Program-made: the position numbers and the translations under genes
Notes under the pieces: model-generated
Told to the model about the DNA's origin: nothing
Seen by the model: only the letters and a program-made list of their open reading frames with translations
The model's database searches: none
Shown: positions 9,126-17,737 of the stretch, piece by piece
Numbering within the stretch: the stretch's first letter is position 1
How the letters are laid out: each line of letters begins with the position of its first letter
Virus record (IMG/VR): IMGVR_UViG_3300031578_000230
Coordinates: 1 to 30,841 of that record
Length of the DNA stretch: 30,841 nucleotides
Strand: one strand, 5' to 3'
Source: a virus

Positions 9126-12100
9126 TTAAAAACCTTGTGTTCCTCTTTGAGCGTCTATAGCGAACCTTTCAGTTTCGCTTCTTTCACTAAAGTAGTAGCT
9201 CTCTTTCATTATATATGTTAATTCTTGTTTAAGTTCAACAAGATTTCTATTTACCCATTCTAAAGAATTATTAGTAATATCTATTCTAGAAGCTATTTGA
9301 GTTGTCTGTTCTCTAACTTCTTCATTTCTAAATGCTGGTTTCTCTGGTTGATTCATAGCACCTAATATCATACCACCTGCAGCTAAACCTAATCCTATCC
9401 AACCTACCACTGGTATTGCTGCTAGACCAACTGCTCCTGCTGTTGCTCCTACTCCCATTGCGCCAAGACCCATACCAAGTGCACCTAATCCTGACATTAC
9501 GCCTGCAGCCATAGCCATACCGCCACCACCTGCTCCTCCTGCTGCTTGATAGGTGCTAAATCCTGTCATTGCACTTTGTATTCCTACTCCTGCCATTTGA
9601 CCGTATGTCATAGAATCTTTGGAAGGTGTGCCAACTTGATTGAATTGACCTCGTCCACTGACCCCTCCTCCATAGCCCATTCTTCCTCCTGTCATCTGTG
9701 AAGCTATGCCTGGATTCCAAATATCACCATAAATATCAGTCATATTCATATCAGTTGTGCTATCGCCATAAGGGGTAAACGGTCTAGTACCTGCTGGTTG
9801 GTAGACTGCTCCAGTTTTTTGTTTAAAAATAGAAGTGTTTGCCATCTTACCAAGAAAACTAGTTGGCCCAGTAAGATTTTTTATTAAACCACCAAATATA
9901 CCGCCAGTGGTACTAGATGACCCACCAGTCACGCCTGCAGCACCTGTGCCCATCCCTACTTGATGCGCATTTATAATTATTTTAGCTCCAGCTGTTATTC
10001 CGTCTAGATGGGCTTGAGCTATAGGGCTTTTTAAAGTGTCGCCAAAAGCAGTCATTATACCGCCAAAAACGCCATCTAAACCTGTAAGATTAGTGGCTAC
10101 GTCAGCAAATATATCTGAAAATTGGTCTTGCCACGCAGTTTTTAAAGCACCACCAAACTTTGTTGCAGCAGTAGAAAAATCAAAGTCTCCTGTTTCAAAT
10201 ATATCTTTAAAAGTATCTTTAAATGCATCTTTAACGTAAGCTCCTTGTTCCTTCAACGCCTTATTTTGGTCTAGAGTAAGTTTTAAACCTTTTTCTTGAA
10301 GCTTAACCACATCTTCTCTTATACCTGCATTTGTTTTAACAAGACGATGAAGTTTCTCTGAATTCTCTACCATAAAATCAGATATGTCTAATTCTTCTTT
10401 GCTAATATCTAATTGCTCTTTTTTCAACTCTACAAATTGGTTATATTCAGCTTGAAACTTTTTCATTTCAATAGCTTCTGCAGAAATACCAAATAAACCT
10501 AAAGTATCTGCTCTATTATCGGCAATAACTCTTTTAATATCAGCATCAAACTTTCTTAGTATAGCTCCAGCGTCTGTACCTTCAGGTACATCTTCTATGT
10601 CAGGCATACCAGGTTTTTGCAACATTACAGACTTTTGTCTTGCTATATATGCAGCAGAACCTGGCGTTAAAGCAGATGCGCCAGTAACATCTAAACTATC
10701 TTTAAGATTCTTTCTATACTCTTCATTACCTATTTTAATGCCTAATGTATTTATTAGTTTTTCCATCGCTGCTTGCGCAGAAATTATACCAGCGGTGTAT
10801 TCTTGGTCAGTTTTAGTCTTAACTATCCATTCCTTATAAAGATTTTGCATAGTCTCTTCATAATTTGTCAAACCATAAGATGCTTGACTATTTTTAATTT
10901 TTTCGTCTGCAATAGCTTTTCTCTGTTTATTTATTTGTTCATAAGGGTCACGTTCTTGTGCTAATTTCATACGTTGCTCAAAACCCTGTATAGCACTTTG
11001 AAAAACAACAGTTCTTCGAGCGTCCATGTCCTTTATTTCTCTTTCAGTGTTTACTTCTTGGGGTTGTGCCGAAGCTGTACCCAAAGCACGAGCTATGGCC
11101 ATTATAGGAGCGAATACAGTATCTAAGCTGCCTTTTTGAGTTTTTTCTCCAGTTGAAGAGACTAATCTATCAAGCCTACTACGATTATTTGCTTTCAAAG
11201 TCAAGTCAACTACACCATCAGTTATAGACTTACCTGAACTCATCATTTGTTTAAGAGCTTGAAGGCCAGTAATTTCTCCCTTTAAATATTGAATAATAGT
11301 AATCAAAGGAGTCATAAGAATTTTAAAAATATCAGCTAAGTCGGTAAAAGCACTTTTTAGTGGTGCAAATCCTTCTTGAAGTGCAGTAACTAATTGGTAC
11401 CATAGACTACCAACAAATGAACCTATCCATTCAGAAAATCTAACAAAAAGTTTCATCAAAGTACCAATACCGTGTTCTATTTTTCCTACTGCTTCATTAA
11501 GCTGCGCAGTTTCTCTAGCATCAGGAGCAACTTGGTTCATAATACCTTGAAATATTTTTAATGCGCCATAAGCTAATAATGCAACTTTACTTACATTCTT
11601 TAATGTGCCACCTAAGTTCATCATAGCAGAATTCATATATCCTGCTTCTCTAATTGCGGCACCTCTAAACTGAGAAGCTGAAGCTTGACCAGTTTTTAGA
11701 ATTTGTTGTTCGTGGCGATTTAATGTCCCGCCCATTTGTGATAATTTATTAAGTCTTGTAGGAGCTACCTCCGCCATTTGTGCTGCCCTATTTTCAAGTC
11801 TAGGATTTAAGCCAATAGATGGAGTGATACCTCTACCTAAAATTAAAGCTCCTACTCCAACACCAGCTGCAGGAACTGATTTTTGAAGCCTTTCACCTAA
11901 AGTAGATTCGCCTGATAACTTTTTATAAGTTTCATGTGCTCTAAACCGTTCTAATTGGTCAAATATATTCTTTAAAAAGCTCATCCATGGTTTTTCAACT
12001 TCATTTAAAACACCCATCCAAATACCAGTAAAAGAATCTCTTATCTTTTTAGCTTGTGCAGGTATATTATCTTCAGCAATTCGTCGCATTACTTCAGCAA

Positions 12101-13073
12101 AATCTAGTGATTTAGTCTTCGTTTCATCTAAAACTCGTTTAAAGGCTTCATAATTATTAAGTAGTAAACCTACTGCTCTACCACCTCTAATACCAAAAGT
12201 ACTCATAACCGTAGAAAGTTGTTCTAAAGAAAGTTTATCACTTTGAATAGCACCATAAAGGCCATCCATAACCTCTATAAAATTAAGAGGTTTAGAAGTG
12301 TCTACGGCTATACCTAATACTCCTAATCTATCAGATTTTCTGGCTAATTGGATAAAGGCATTAACTAAAGAAGTACCTGATTTAGACCCCTTTAACATAC
12401 CTGTATTAAGAACACCGATAGTAGCTACTAAGTCTTCAAAACTTATATCAACAAGAGTTCCTACTGAAGCAACGTATCCCATAGCTGTAGATAACTCTGC
12501 TAATTCTACCTGTTGAGTAGAATAAGTATAAGCAATAATGTCAGCAACTTTTTTAAATTTTTCACCTTCAGTCGTAGCATCTTTTAAACTTTTACCAAAA
12601 ACATTAACGGCACCAGCTACTAATTTAGCTGTTTGTTCTAAATTACCACCTGTACCTACAGCTAAATTTATAACATGATTAAAACCCTCTAACTGTTGGG
12701 TAGCGGTTAAACCTGCAGAACCAAGAGCATATACAACAGAAGCAGTATCTTTAAAACTAACTTTCGACTTAGACGCAGAATCAACAATAGCTTGCTCAAG
12801 AATTTTAAATCCTTCTGCTGTAGTTCGAGTAACAGTGCCAACTCTAGACATTTCTGTCTGAAATGTTAACCATTCTGAGGTCGCTGCAGAAATAGCACGA
12901 GGTAAAGCAAATATAGCTGCACGCATAGCGACCCACAGAGGTATAACTGCTGCTGCACGTAATGCTAATTTAGTCATAGATGCTGTGGCTGCATTGGTCT
13001 GAGCGGTTAATGCGCCCATCCCAACAGTTTGCCCTACTATTTGCCAAATTACTGTTTTAGTTTCTGTTGCCAT
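9126..13073 (-). CDS. Tape measure protein (TP901 family)
   Basis: 1315 residues. Residues ~75-330 show the TP901-type tape-measure core (WLTFQTEMSRVGTVTR, VYALGSAGLTATQQLEGF, AELSTAMGYVASVG, GTSLVNAFIQLARKSDRLG). Alanine-rich hydrophobic stretches lie at ~35-65 and ~475-500. The middle (about 690-960) is helical and charged, and residues ~1165-1240 form a Gly/Ala/Met-rich hydrophobic zone likely to cross the host membrane during DNA entry. At about 0.15 nm per residue, the known relation for tape measures, the tail would be near 200 nm. AGGAG precedes the ATG. It is the largest gene in the window, between chaperone-like and tail-tip genes. No muramidase or peptidase motif was recognised. Confidence 0.93.
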   Translation of the reverse strand: MATETKTVIWQIVGQTVGMGALTAQTNAATASMTKLALRAAAVIPLWVAMRAAIFALPRAISAATSEWLTFQTEMSRVGTVTRTTAEGFKILEQAIVDSASKSKVSFKDTASVVYALGSAGLTATQQLEGFNHVINLAVGTGGNLEQTAKLVAGAVNVFGKSLKDATTEGEKFKKVADIIAYTYSTQQVELAELSTAMGYVASVGTLVDISFEDLVATIGVLNTGMLKGSKSGTSLVNAFIQLARKSDRLGVLGIAVDTSKPLNFIEVMDGLYGAIQSDKLSLEQLSTVMSTFGIRGGRAVGLLLNNYEAFKRVLDETKTKSLDFAEVMRRIAEDNIPAQAKKIRDSFTGIWMGVLNEVEKPWMSFLKNIFDQLERFRAHETYKKLSGESTLGERLQKSVPAAGVGVGALILGRGITPSIGLNPRLENRAAQMAEVAPTRLNKLSQMGGTLNRHEQQILKTGQASASQFRGAAIREAGYMNSAMMNLGGTLKNVSKVALLAYGALKIFQGIMNQVAPDARETAQLNEAVGKIEHGIGTLMKLFVRFSEWIGSFVGSLWYQLVTALQEGFAPLKSAFTDLADIFKILMTPLITIIQYLKGEITGLQALKQMMSSGKSITDGVVDLTLKANNRSRLDRLVSSTGEKTQKGSLDTVFAPIMAIARALGTASAQPQEVNTEREIKDMDARRTVVFQSAIQGFEQRMKLAQERDPYEQINKQRKAIADEKIKNSQASYGLTNYEETMQNLYKEWIVKTKTDQEYTAGIISAQAAMEKLINTLGIKIGNEEYRKNLKDSLDVTGASALTPGSAAYIARQKSVMLQKPGMPDIEDVPEGTDAGAILRKFDADIKRVIADNRADTLGLFGISAEAIEMKKFQAEYNQFVELKKEQLDISKEELDISDFMVENSEKLHRLVKTNAGIREDVVKLQEKGLKLTLDQNKALKEQGAYVKDAFKDTFKDIFETGDFDFSTAATKFGGALKTAWQDQFSDIFADVATNLTGLDGVFGGIMTAFGDTLKSPIAQAHLDGITAGAKIIINAHQVGMGTGAAGVTGGSSSTTGGIFGGLIKNLTGPTSFLGKMANTSIFKQKTGAVYQPAGTRPFTPYGDSTTDMNMTDIYGDIWNPGIASQMTGGRMGYGGGVSGRGQFNQVGTPSKDSMTYGQMAGVGIQSAMTGFSTYQAAGGAGGGGMAMAAGVMSGLGALGMGLGAMGVGATAGAVGLAAIPVVGWIGLGLAAGGMILGAMNQPEKPAFRNEEVREQTTQIASRIDITNNSLEWVNRNLVELKQELTYIMKESYYFSERSETERFAIDAQRGTQGF

Positions 13074-13082
13074 AATTTACTC

Positions 13083-13484
13083 CTATTTCCTTATTGGAGG
13101 TCTACTAAAGACGACGTGAGTATTACTAATATTAGTATCTTTGTTCTTAGATTGCTTCCGTCTATCTTGTTCTTGTGGTGTTGTTATTTTCTTGCTTTTA
13201 TTTTTCTTAACTTTATTTTTATATGTTTGATAAGCGTCTTCATATATTTCATTATCTAATACTATATCGCTAACCTCATCCATATAAATATCTATATTTA
13301 AAGAATTATAAAATGTGCAGTATTGTAAAAAAGCTACTTGCATATCTGTATATGCAGATACGTTCTTAAACAAATTAACACATCCTTCTTTACTTTGGGC
13401 GTAAAGAGTTTGCCATTTATTTGTTTTAGCTGTTTTTCTCAAAATGCTATATATTAATGTCATACCAACAAGATTACTAGCCAT
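13083..13484 (-). CDS. Probable tail assembly chaperone, second ORF
   Basis: A 133-residue protein. Residues 1-90 are helical and aromatic (TLIYSILRKTAKTNKW, MQVAFLQYCTFYNSLNID) and are followed by a Lys-rich, probably disordered tail from about 90. Its position directly before the tape measure matches the second chaperone ORF of long-tailed phages, normally made by frameshifting. Here it has its own ATG with GACGAGG five bases upstream. It lies in the same reading frame as the upstream 254-residue ORF, separated by a TAA and four codons, so no frameshift is needed. Identification rests on synteny. Confidence 0.6.
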   Translation of the reverse strand: MASNLVGMTLIYSILRKTAKTNKWQTLYAQSKEGCVNLFKNVSAYTDMQVAFLQYCTFYNSLNIDIYMDEVSDIVLDNEIYEDAYQTYKNKVKKNKSKKITTPQEQDRRKQSKNKDTNISNTHVVFSRPPIRK

Positions 13485-13496
13485 AATAACCTCGTC

Positions 13497-14261
13497 TTAT
13501 GTTGACATAGAATTAGAGGCTAAGTCTTCAGTTATTAATACTGTTGCATTTTTAGTGACTTGAGTTAATAGTTCATCTGGAGTTGTATTTAAAAATTCTG
13601 TCTGAGTTGACCAGATTCTCTGCCACTTATCTCCTATCTTTATTTCAGCTACTGCCCAAATTAAATAACTATAAACTTCCATCATAACTCTATTTTCTAA
13701 ACTAAATTCTAATAGTTGTTGCTTTTCTAGTGATAAGCCTTGAATAGAATGCATTAAAATAATAACTTCTTCTTTATATTTATCTAATTCTACTTTAGGT
13801 TTATTTTCTTTTATAGCTTTACCTAAATCAAATAATAATTTCTGTTGTTGGTTTGAAAGTTCCATTATTTGTTTATCCATATCATCTATATTAATACCAC
13901 GGTCTTTATATAGTTTTTTAAGGTCTTTTTCAAGTAGACAATCTTTATCTCTTAAAAGGTCCACATATATTTTCATTCTATATTTATTAGCATCTTGTTT
14001 TTCTTGAAAATTAGCTTTACGAACTCTATAATTTTTACCGTTAACTTCAAAAGGTATCTCGTTATTTTGGATAGCAGCTTCTGTTAATAGCATTGCTTCG
14101 TTATCATTAAACATTGCTCGAACTTTCTTAACGGTAGCTAAATTAATTTGCTTTTCAGTTTCCGCATCTATTATTTTCTCTTCAACAACAACCTTTGCTT
14201 CTTCAACAGCTACATCTATAACAGCATCTGTCTTTGTCTCTTTTTTCTTTTCTGTAGTCAT
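13497..14261 (-). CDS. Probable tail assembly chaperone, first ORF
   Basis: A 254-residue, highly charged soluble protein. Residues 1-45 are acidic/lysine-rich and probably disordered. IPFEVNGKNYRVRKANFQEK (about 69-88) is a short beta motif seen in phage tail chaperone-like proteins, and residues ~95-190 are long helices. Lying just upstream of the tape measure and its partner ORF, it is the expected place for the protein that coats the tape measure during tail assembly. AAGGAG lies eight bases before the ATG. It is the first gene after an intrinsic terminator, so its level may depend on read-through. Confidence 0.6.
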   Translation of the reverse strand: MTTEKKKETKTDAVIDVAVEEAKVVVEEKIIDAETEKQINLATVKKVRAMFNDNEAMLLTEAAIQNNEIPFEVNGKNYRVRKANFQEKQDANKYRMKIYVDLLRDKDCLLEKDLKKLYKDRGINIDDMDKQIMELSNQQQKLLFDLGKAIKENKPKVELDKYKEEVIILMHSIQGLSLEKQQLLEFSLENRVMMEVYSYLIWAVAEIKIGDKWQRIWSTQTEFLNTTPDELLTQVTKNATVLITEDLASNSMST

Positions 14262-14299
14262 ATCTAACTCCTTATTTTTTAACCATACTAATGTGAAAA

Positions 14300-14330
14300 A
14301 ACCACTTGCTAATATTTATTAGCAGTGGTT
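14300..14330 (-). terminator. Intrinsic terminator inside the late operon
   Basis: On the minus strand AACCACT-GCTAAT, an AAAT loop, ATTAGC-A-AGTGGTT forms a 13-bp stem with one bulged A. It runs directly into a six-T tract (T's complementary to 14296-14301). The upstream gene's TAA is in the first arm. This is a textbook rho-independent terminator facing the direction of the late genes, and would reduce transcription of the chaperone and tape measure genes relative to the tail tube. Confidence 0.8.
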
Positions 14331-14567
14331 ATCTTCTGTCTCTACTCGAAATTCTACTGTGCGTGTACTTAATACCCCATTAGAATGTGCTTCTAATAGA
14401 GCCTTTAAAGTACGGTATTCTTCGTATATTAATTCTTTGACTTCTTTCTTTAGTGTTTCTTTGTCATCGAATATATCTATTCTTTTTAAAACCTTACCAA
14501 CAGTTGTTCTAGAACACATGTCTGTAATATCACTTAAAAACTTTGCAGTTAATTGTACTCCGTCCAT
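14319..14567 (-). CDS. Small helical protein between tail tube and chaperone genes, unknown
   Basis: 82 residues, mostly helical (LTAKFLSDITDMCSRTTVGK, then a long charged helix about 32-62) with a short beta end (TRTVEFRVET). No family was recognised. GGTG lies five bases before the ATG, with a further AGGT upstream. The TAA stop lies inside the left arm of a terminator hairpin, so this gene ends the transcriptional segment that starts at or before the tail tube gene. Position hints at a tail assembly factor, which is inference only. Confidence 0.7.
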   Translation of the reverse strand: MDGVQLTAKFLSDITDMCSRTTVGKVLKRIDIFDDKETLKKEVKELIYEEYRTLKALLEAHSNGVLSTRTVEFRVETEDNHC

Positions 14568-14654
14568 ATCGTCACCTACCTTTTTTCTACTAGTTTAAAA
14601 CTTACAAAATATCATCTTATTAGCACTAATTCAAGCTTGATTTAAGCTTATGCA

Positions 14655-14725
14655 ACTGTGTCAGATGGATGAATCCCATCCTGGGGTTAATACCCCTATC
14701 TGTTCATCATCGCATCTGACACAGT
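14655..14725 (-). other. Long hairpin just downstream of the tail tube gene
   Basis: A perfect 13-bp inverted repeat (ACTGTGTCAGATG at 14655-14667, its complement at 14713-14725) continues after a four-base bulge into a 6-bp stem (14668-14673 with 14703-14708). It encloses a further 5-bp GGGGT/ACCCC hairpin at 14683-14696. It begins ten bases after the tail tube stop. There is no T-tract on the minus strand, so it looks more like an mRNA 3' stabiliser or processing site than a terminator. On the plus strand it is followed by a T-rich CTTTATTCTTT. Confidence 0.75.
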
Positions 14726-14734
14726 CTTTATTCT

Positions 14735-15964
14735 TTACGCATCAAGAGTTACTTCAGAAGAAGTGATTAAAACATAATCGCCTTCTAGTGTCGTATTTCT
14801 AGTAGCATAGTCATCTATCGTGTCGCCATCATCTATAGAAGTTGGTGACAAGTTATTTAGCCTATACCCCATCTTGAACGTTGTTTTCGTATTATCAGTA
14901 TATACCTTGATTTTAAGTACCATATCATCTTGGTATTCTCTAACATTTAACTTACCATAACTTAATCCTGCAACACCACGAAGAACTTCATCAACAGTCC
15001 AGCTTTCTACTATCTGTCCTAAACTAGCAGTAGTAACAATATCTCTAGCTCCAAAAGCAACAACGTCTGTAGTACCGATTTCTTTGATATCAAGTCTATC
15101 AAAGTTACAATCAAAACTAACTGACTGAAGTTTAGATACGGTGGTAGAGGTTTCTAAGTATATAGTACATTCATCTGCCTTAATAGCACATAAATCACCA
15201 GTATTAGGTGTAAAAGGCACTTCTCCAGATACATAATCACCACAAGTATATACCCAAGTGAAAACGTCTCCTAACACACAAGTAGCTACTGCAAGTTCAT
15301 AAGTGGCGCTGTCATATGTATAGTCTACGCCTTCGTCTAATTCTACGTTAGTAGAATCGCTTGCACGATACCTATAACATCTTAGAAAATAAGTGCCAGA
15401 AGCATCGGGGTCATCTACAGGTATGGTGTAAGTATCATAAGCACCTGCGCCTATAGTAATAGACACTGAAGTTCCAACTGCCGTATAGCTTAAATATACA
15501 ATATATTTATTATCGTTCTGAAAAATTATTTCGTCTTCATTAGTTAACGTGAATGTTCTTTCTATTAAATCATCAGGTGAACCGATATTTAACGCAAAAG
15601 TTGAAACACGACAACCAGGATACCATAAAGTACCTCTGAAAACGTCAATATCATCTGTTAAATAAACAGAAATGTCAGAAAGAGCAACCTTATAATCGTC
15701 TGATATAATAGCAGTGTCTACTAATGTTGTATTAGCTAACTGCTGCCACATATCCATTTCGCCATATTCTAACTGACGAACAGTGATAGTATTAGTAGGT
15801 ATACCTTTCTTCCAACAAACTAAGTCGGAGTTACCCAACTCTTTTACCTTTACACGATTAAGGGTTATTGAAGCCCTTAAATCTTGTGCCCTATCAATCT
15901 GACCCGCTGGTGAATTGTTATACACGGGGTTGATTCTCGGTTGAAATTTTGAACTATGAAACAT
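14735..15964 (-). CDS. Major tail (tube) protein
   Basis: 409 residues. The N-terminal RAQDLRASITLNRVKVKELGN and ITVRQLEYGEMDMWQQLAN, together with the C-terminal half (SVSFDCNFDRLDIKEIGTTD, VESWTVDEVLRG, MVLKIKVY), fit tail tube subunits of long-tailed phages. Residues ~145-270 look like an inserted beta-sandwich domain (YLSYTAVGTSVSITIGAGAY to VFTWVYTCGDY), probably displayed on the tail surface, which explains the large size for a tube protein. The start context AGGAGAATATTATG is identical to that of the major capsid gene. A strong hairpin follows the stop. The gene lies between head-tail completion genes and the chaperones. Confidence 0.8.
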   Translation of the reverse strand: MFHSSKFQPRINPVYNNSPAGQIDRAQDLRASITLNRVKVKELGNSDLVCWKKGIPTNTITVRQLEYGEMDMWQQLANTTLVDTAIISDDYKVALSDISVYLTDDIDVFRGTLWYPGCRVSTFALNIGSPDDLIERTFTLTNEDEIIFQNDNKYIVYLSYTAVGTSVSITIGAGAYDTYTIPVDDPDASGTYFLRCYRYRASDSTNVELDEGVDYTYDSATYELAVATCVLGDVFTWVYTCGDYVSGEVPFTPNTGDLCAIKADECTIYLETSTTVSKLQSVSFDCNFDRLDIKEIGTTDVVAFGARDIVTTASLGQIVESWTVDEVLRGVAGLSYGKLNVREYQDDMVLKIKVYTDNTKTTFKMGYRLNNLSPTSIDDGDTIDDYATRNTTLEGDYVLITSSEVTLDA

Positions 15965-16061
15965 AATATTCTCCTTTTATTAAAATTTTTATAGTCTTCA
16001 CTCGGTCTGTTTTTGGTAAATTATCCACTCCTTGGAATAATAGCAGACGTTGTCTCCTTAA
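15965..16061 (-). other. Short spacer before the tail tube gene; no gene seen
   Basis: 97 bases between the gp10-like gene and the tail tube gene, AT-rich, with the tail tube ribosome-binding site AAAAGGAG at its downstream end. Two further AAGGAG-like sequences lie inside it without usable start codons. I see no convincing -35/-10 pair. Confidence 0.5.
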
Positions 16062-16616
16062 CTATTTCGTACTTGGCATAACTTTTCTTGTAAACTTACC
16101 ACTTCTCATTTCGGTAATTATTCTTTGGTAGGCGTAGAAAATATAATGAAATCCTTTAATTGGTTTTCTGGGCATCATTAAAAAACCTTGTCCATCTGCT
16201 TCAAACGTGCCTTTACCAGTTCCGCCTCTTTTAGTATAATCAGAACGCTCTCCATCACTCCAAAAACCATAAACATATTTTGGTGAAACAAAACCGCCAT
16301 AATTAATCATAGCCCAATAATCTGGTAAGCCAGCAGTTGTCATAACAACTTGATAACTAGAAGTACCGTATTTCTTAAAATGCATACTTTCTTCTAAAGC
16401 TACAGCTAACTCTCCTGTTGCCCCTTCTCTTTTAGTCATACGACGTACTCTTTCAGCCATTAATTTACCTGCTCTAAGCCCTAATTTTTCAATTTCAATA
16501 GGTAAAAGCATTTTTACTTCTTGTATTTGTTTTTTAAGTCGAGCCATTTCCGCACGAATATACGGCATAGCTGGGGCACCTGATTTTGTTAATAATTTTG
16601 CTGATTTTATAACCAT
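16062..16616 (-). CDS. HK97 gp10-like neck / tail completion protein
   Basis: A 184-residue basic protein. A long N-terminal helix (RAEMARLKKQIQEVKMLLPI and on to RVRRMTKREG) is followed by a beta region and a C-terminal segment FLMMPRKPIKGFHYIFYAYQ. This resembles the 'aRPFl.pA' ending of gp10/minor tail completion proteins. It is encoded between the tail-terminator-like protein and the tail tube, where such proteins sit. A weak CAGGAT is the only ribosome-binding signal and the gene starts one base after the previous stop, so translation is probably coupled. Confidence 0.65.
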   Translation of the reverse strand: MVIKSAKLLTKSGAPAMPYIRAEMARLKKQIQEVKMLLPIEIEKLGLRAGKLMAERVRRMTKREGATGELAVALEESMHFKKYGTSSYQVVMTTAGLPDYWAMINYGGFVSPKYVYGFWSDGERSDYTKRGGTGKGTFEADGQGFLMMPRKPIKGFHYIFYAYQRIITEMRSGKFTRKVMPSTK

Positions 16617-16617
16617 A

Positions 16618-17088
16618 TTAACATCCTGTTGTTACTGATAGGATAATACTTTGTCTATATTTATCCCTTATATCGCCCATCTTACCTAAATCTACTTTAG
16701 TATTATCATAAACTGCATCAATTCGACACCTTCCTGCCTCGGTATAAACTAAAGTACGGTTACTACCACTAGACTGACTAACCTCATAATAAGTCCAGCC
16801 TGGATTAATAATATTCATTAACCAGTCACTTAAATCAATTCTCATTGCATCAGATGTAGCAAATATATCTATAGTAAATATATAATTCTTTCTAAAGGCA
16901 GTATTACCTAATTCTTCACGAGTATAATCAGTATCGGTTAAAGCGACACAAACAACAGGATTCTCAACTTTTTCTAACTGAGCCCAAGTTTTAATTAGAT
17001 TAACTCCTGGCCAATCTGTTGCTAAATTATCTTGAAGAAATTTAAGCGTACTTAATTCGGTATTACGAGTGATAGTATAATAAGCCAT
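16618..17088 (-). CDS. Probable tail terminator / tail completion protein
   Basis: 156 residues, alpha/beta. It opens with a helix (ELSTLKFLQDNL), then strands VVCVALTDTDYT and KNYIFTIDIFA, then a helix LSDWLMNII, and ends with a strand IILSVTTGC. That order matches small tail terminator proteins which cap the tube and join it to the head. It overlaps the upstream gene by one base and has GAGGAACG before the ATG. Assignment is by fold pattern and position, so it could be exchanged with its neighbour's role. Confidence 0.6.
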   Translation of the reverse strand: MAYYTITRNTELSTLKFLQDNLATDWPGVNLIKTWAQLEKVENPVVCVALTDTDYTREELGNTAFRKNYIFTIDIFATSDAMRIDLSDWLMNIINPGWTYYEVSQSSGSNRTLVYTEAGRCRIDAVYDNTKVDLGKMGDIRDKYRQSIILSVTTGC

Positions 17089-17510
17089 TAATCGTTCCTC
17101 ACCAGGACAAGCCTGACCATTTTAAATGCTCTCTTAGCAACTACTGTACCTCTTGGATTACTAGGAGTACCATCAGCATTTCCTTCTCTCATTACTCTAA
17201 AATCATTATCTTCTATAGTTATCTTATTAGCTAGTTTAAACCAATTATAATATTTATCATCTACTATAATTTCTAAAGCTCCCATATTACTTAAACCATA
17301 TTGTTTATATATAAGTTGTTCTGGAGTAATTCTATGTATATAACCTCTTATAGTCTTAGGATTTAAGTTACTAGGCGTAGTATTTTGTTCAAAATCATCA
17401 TACCCCTCTTCTGCTACTTCCATAGCAAAATAAAGAGTGATTTTCTCAGCCGTATAATCCTTTAGCATAAGGTGTTCGAATTGTGGTATATGTTTAAATT
17501 TATTTATCAT
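17088..17510 (-). CDS. Probable head closure / head-tail joining protein
   Basis: 140 residues, beta-rich with an N-terminal helix-poor segment. IRGYIHRITPEQLIYKQYGL and ALEIIVDDKYYNWFKLANKI followed by a basic C-terminal strand (KRAFKMVRLVLVRND) resemble small barrel head-closure proteins, where a ring extends the portal-connector channel. It lies between holin-like genes and the tail terminator and overlaps both neighbours by one base. No diagnostic motif is visible. Confidence 0.55.
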   Translation of the reverse strand: MINKFKHIPQFEHLMLKDYTAEKITLYFAMEVAEEGYDDFEQNTTPSNLNPKTIRGYIHRITPEQLIYKQYGLSNMGALEIIVDDKYYNWFKLANKITIEDNDFRVMREGNADGTPSNPRGTVVAKRAFKMVRLVLVRND

Positions 17511-17728
17511 TATTTCCCTATTCTACTATCGGCTTTAACTCTACCGTATATGCCTAATGCAGCTAACATACTATATACCCAAACAGGTATAAGTGGTAAA
17601 GCAATATGTAAATATTGTCCCATTGCGGGTACTAAAAGATTATCCCAAAGGTTGACAAAAACTATTATTATACCTGCTAATACGGCTTTAGATTTATACC
17701 AAGGTTTTGAGGCAGTTTGTAACATCAT
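17510..17728 (-). CDS. Holin-like small membrane protein
   Basis: 72 residues with two predicted membrane segments (about 15-33 and 40-60), a short basic N-terminus with the KPWYKSK motif common in phage holin-like proteins, and a basic C-terminus. It would sit in the host inner membrane and could form lysis pores. AAGGAGGAG precedes two tandem ATG codons, a layout seen with dual-start holins although the second start differs by only one residue. It follows the coiled-coil membrane protein gene by nine bases. No endolysin is present in the window. Confidence 0.65.
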   Translation of the reverse strand: MMLQTASKPWYKSKAVLAGIIIVFVNLWDNLLVPAMGQYLHIALPLIPVWVYSMLAALGIYGRVKADSRIGK

Positions 17729-17737
17729 AACTCCTCC

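Noticed and set aside
13485-13560. Programmed frameshift between the chaperone ORFs
   Set aside because: Both ORFs are in the same frame, and no X-XXY-YYZ slippery sequence was seen near the end of the first.
14655-14725. tRNA-like gene
   Set aside because: A 13-bp closing stem and no anticodon arm or T-loop consensus; it folds as one extended hairpin.
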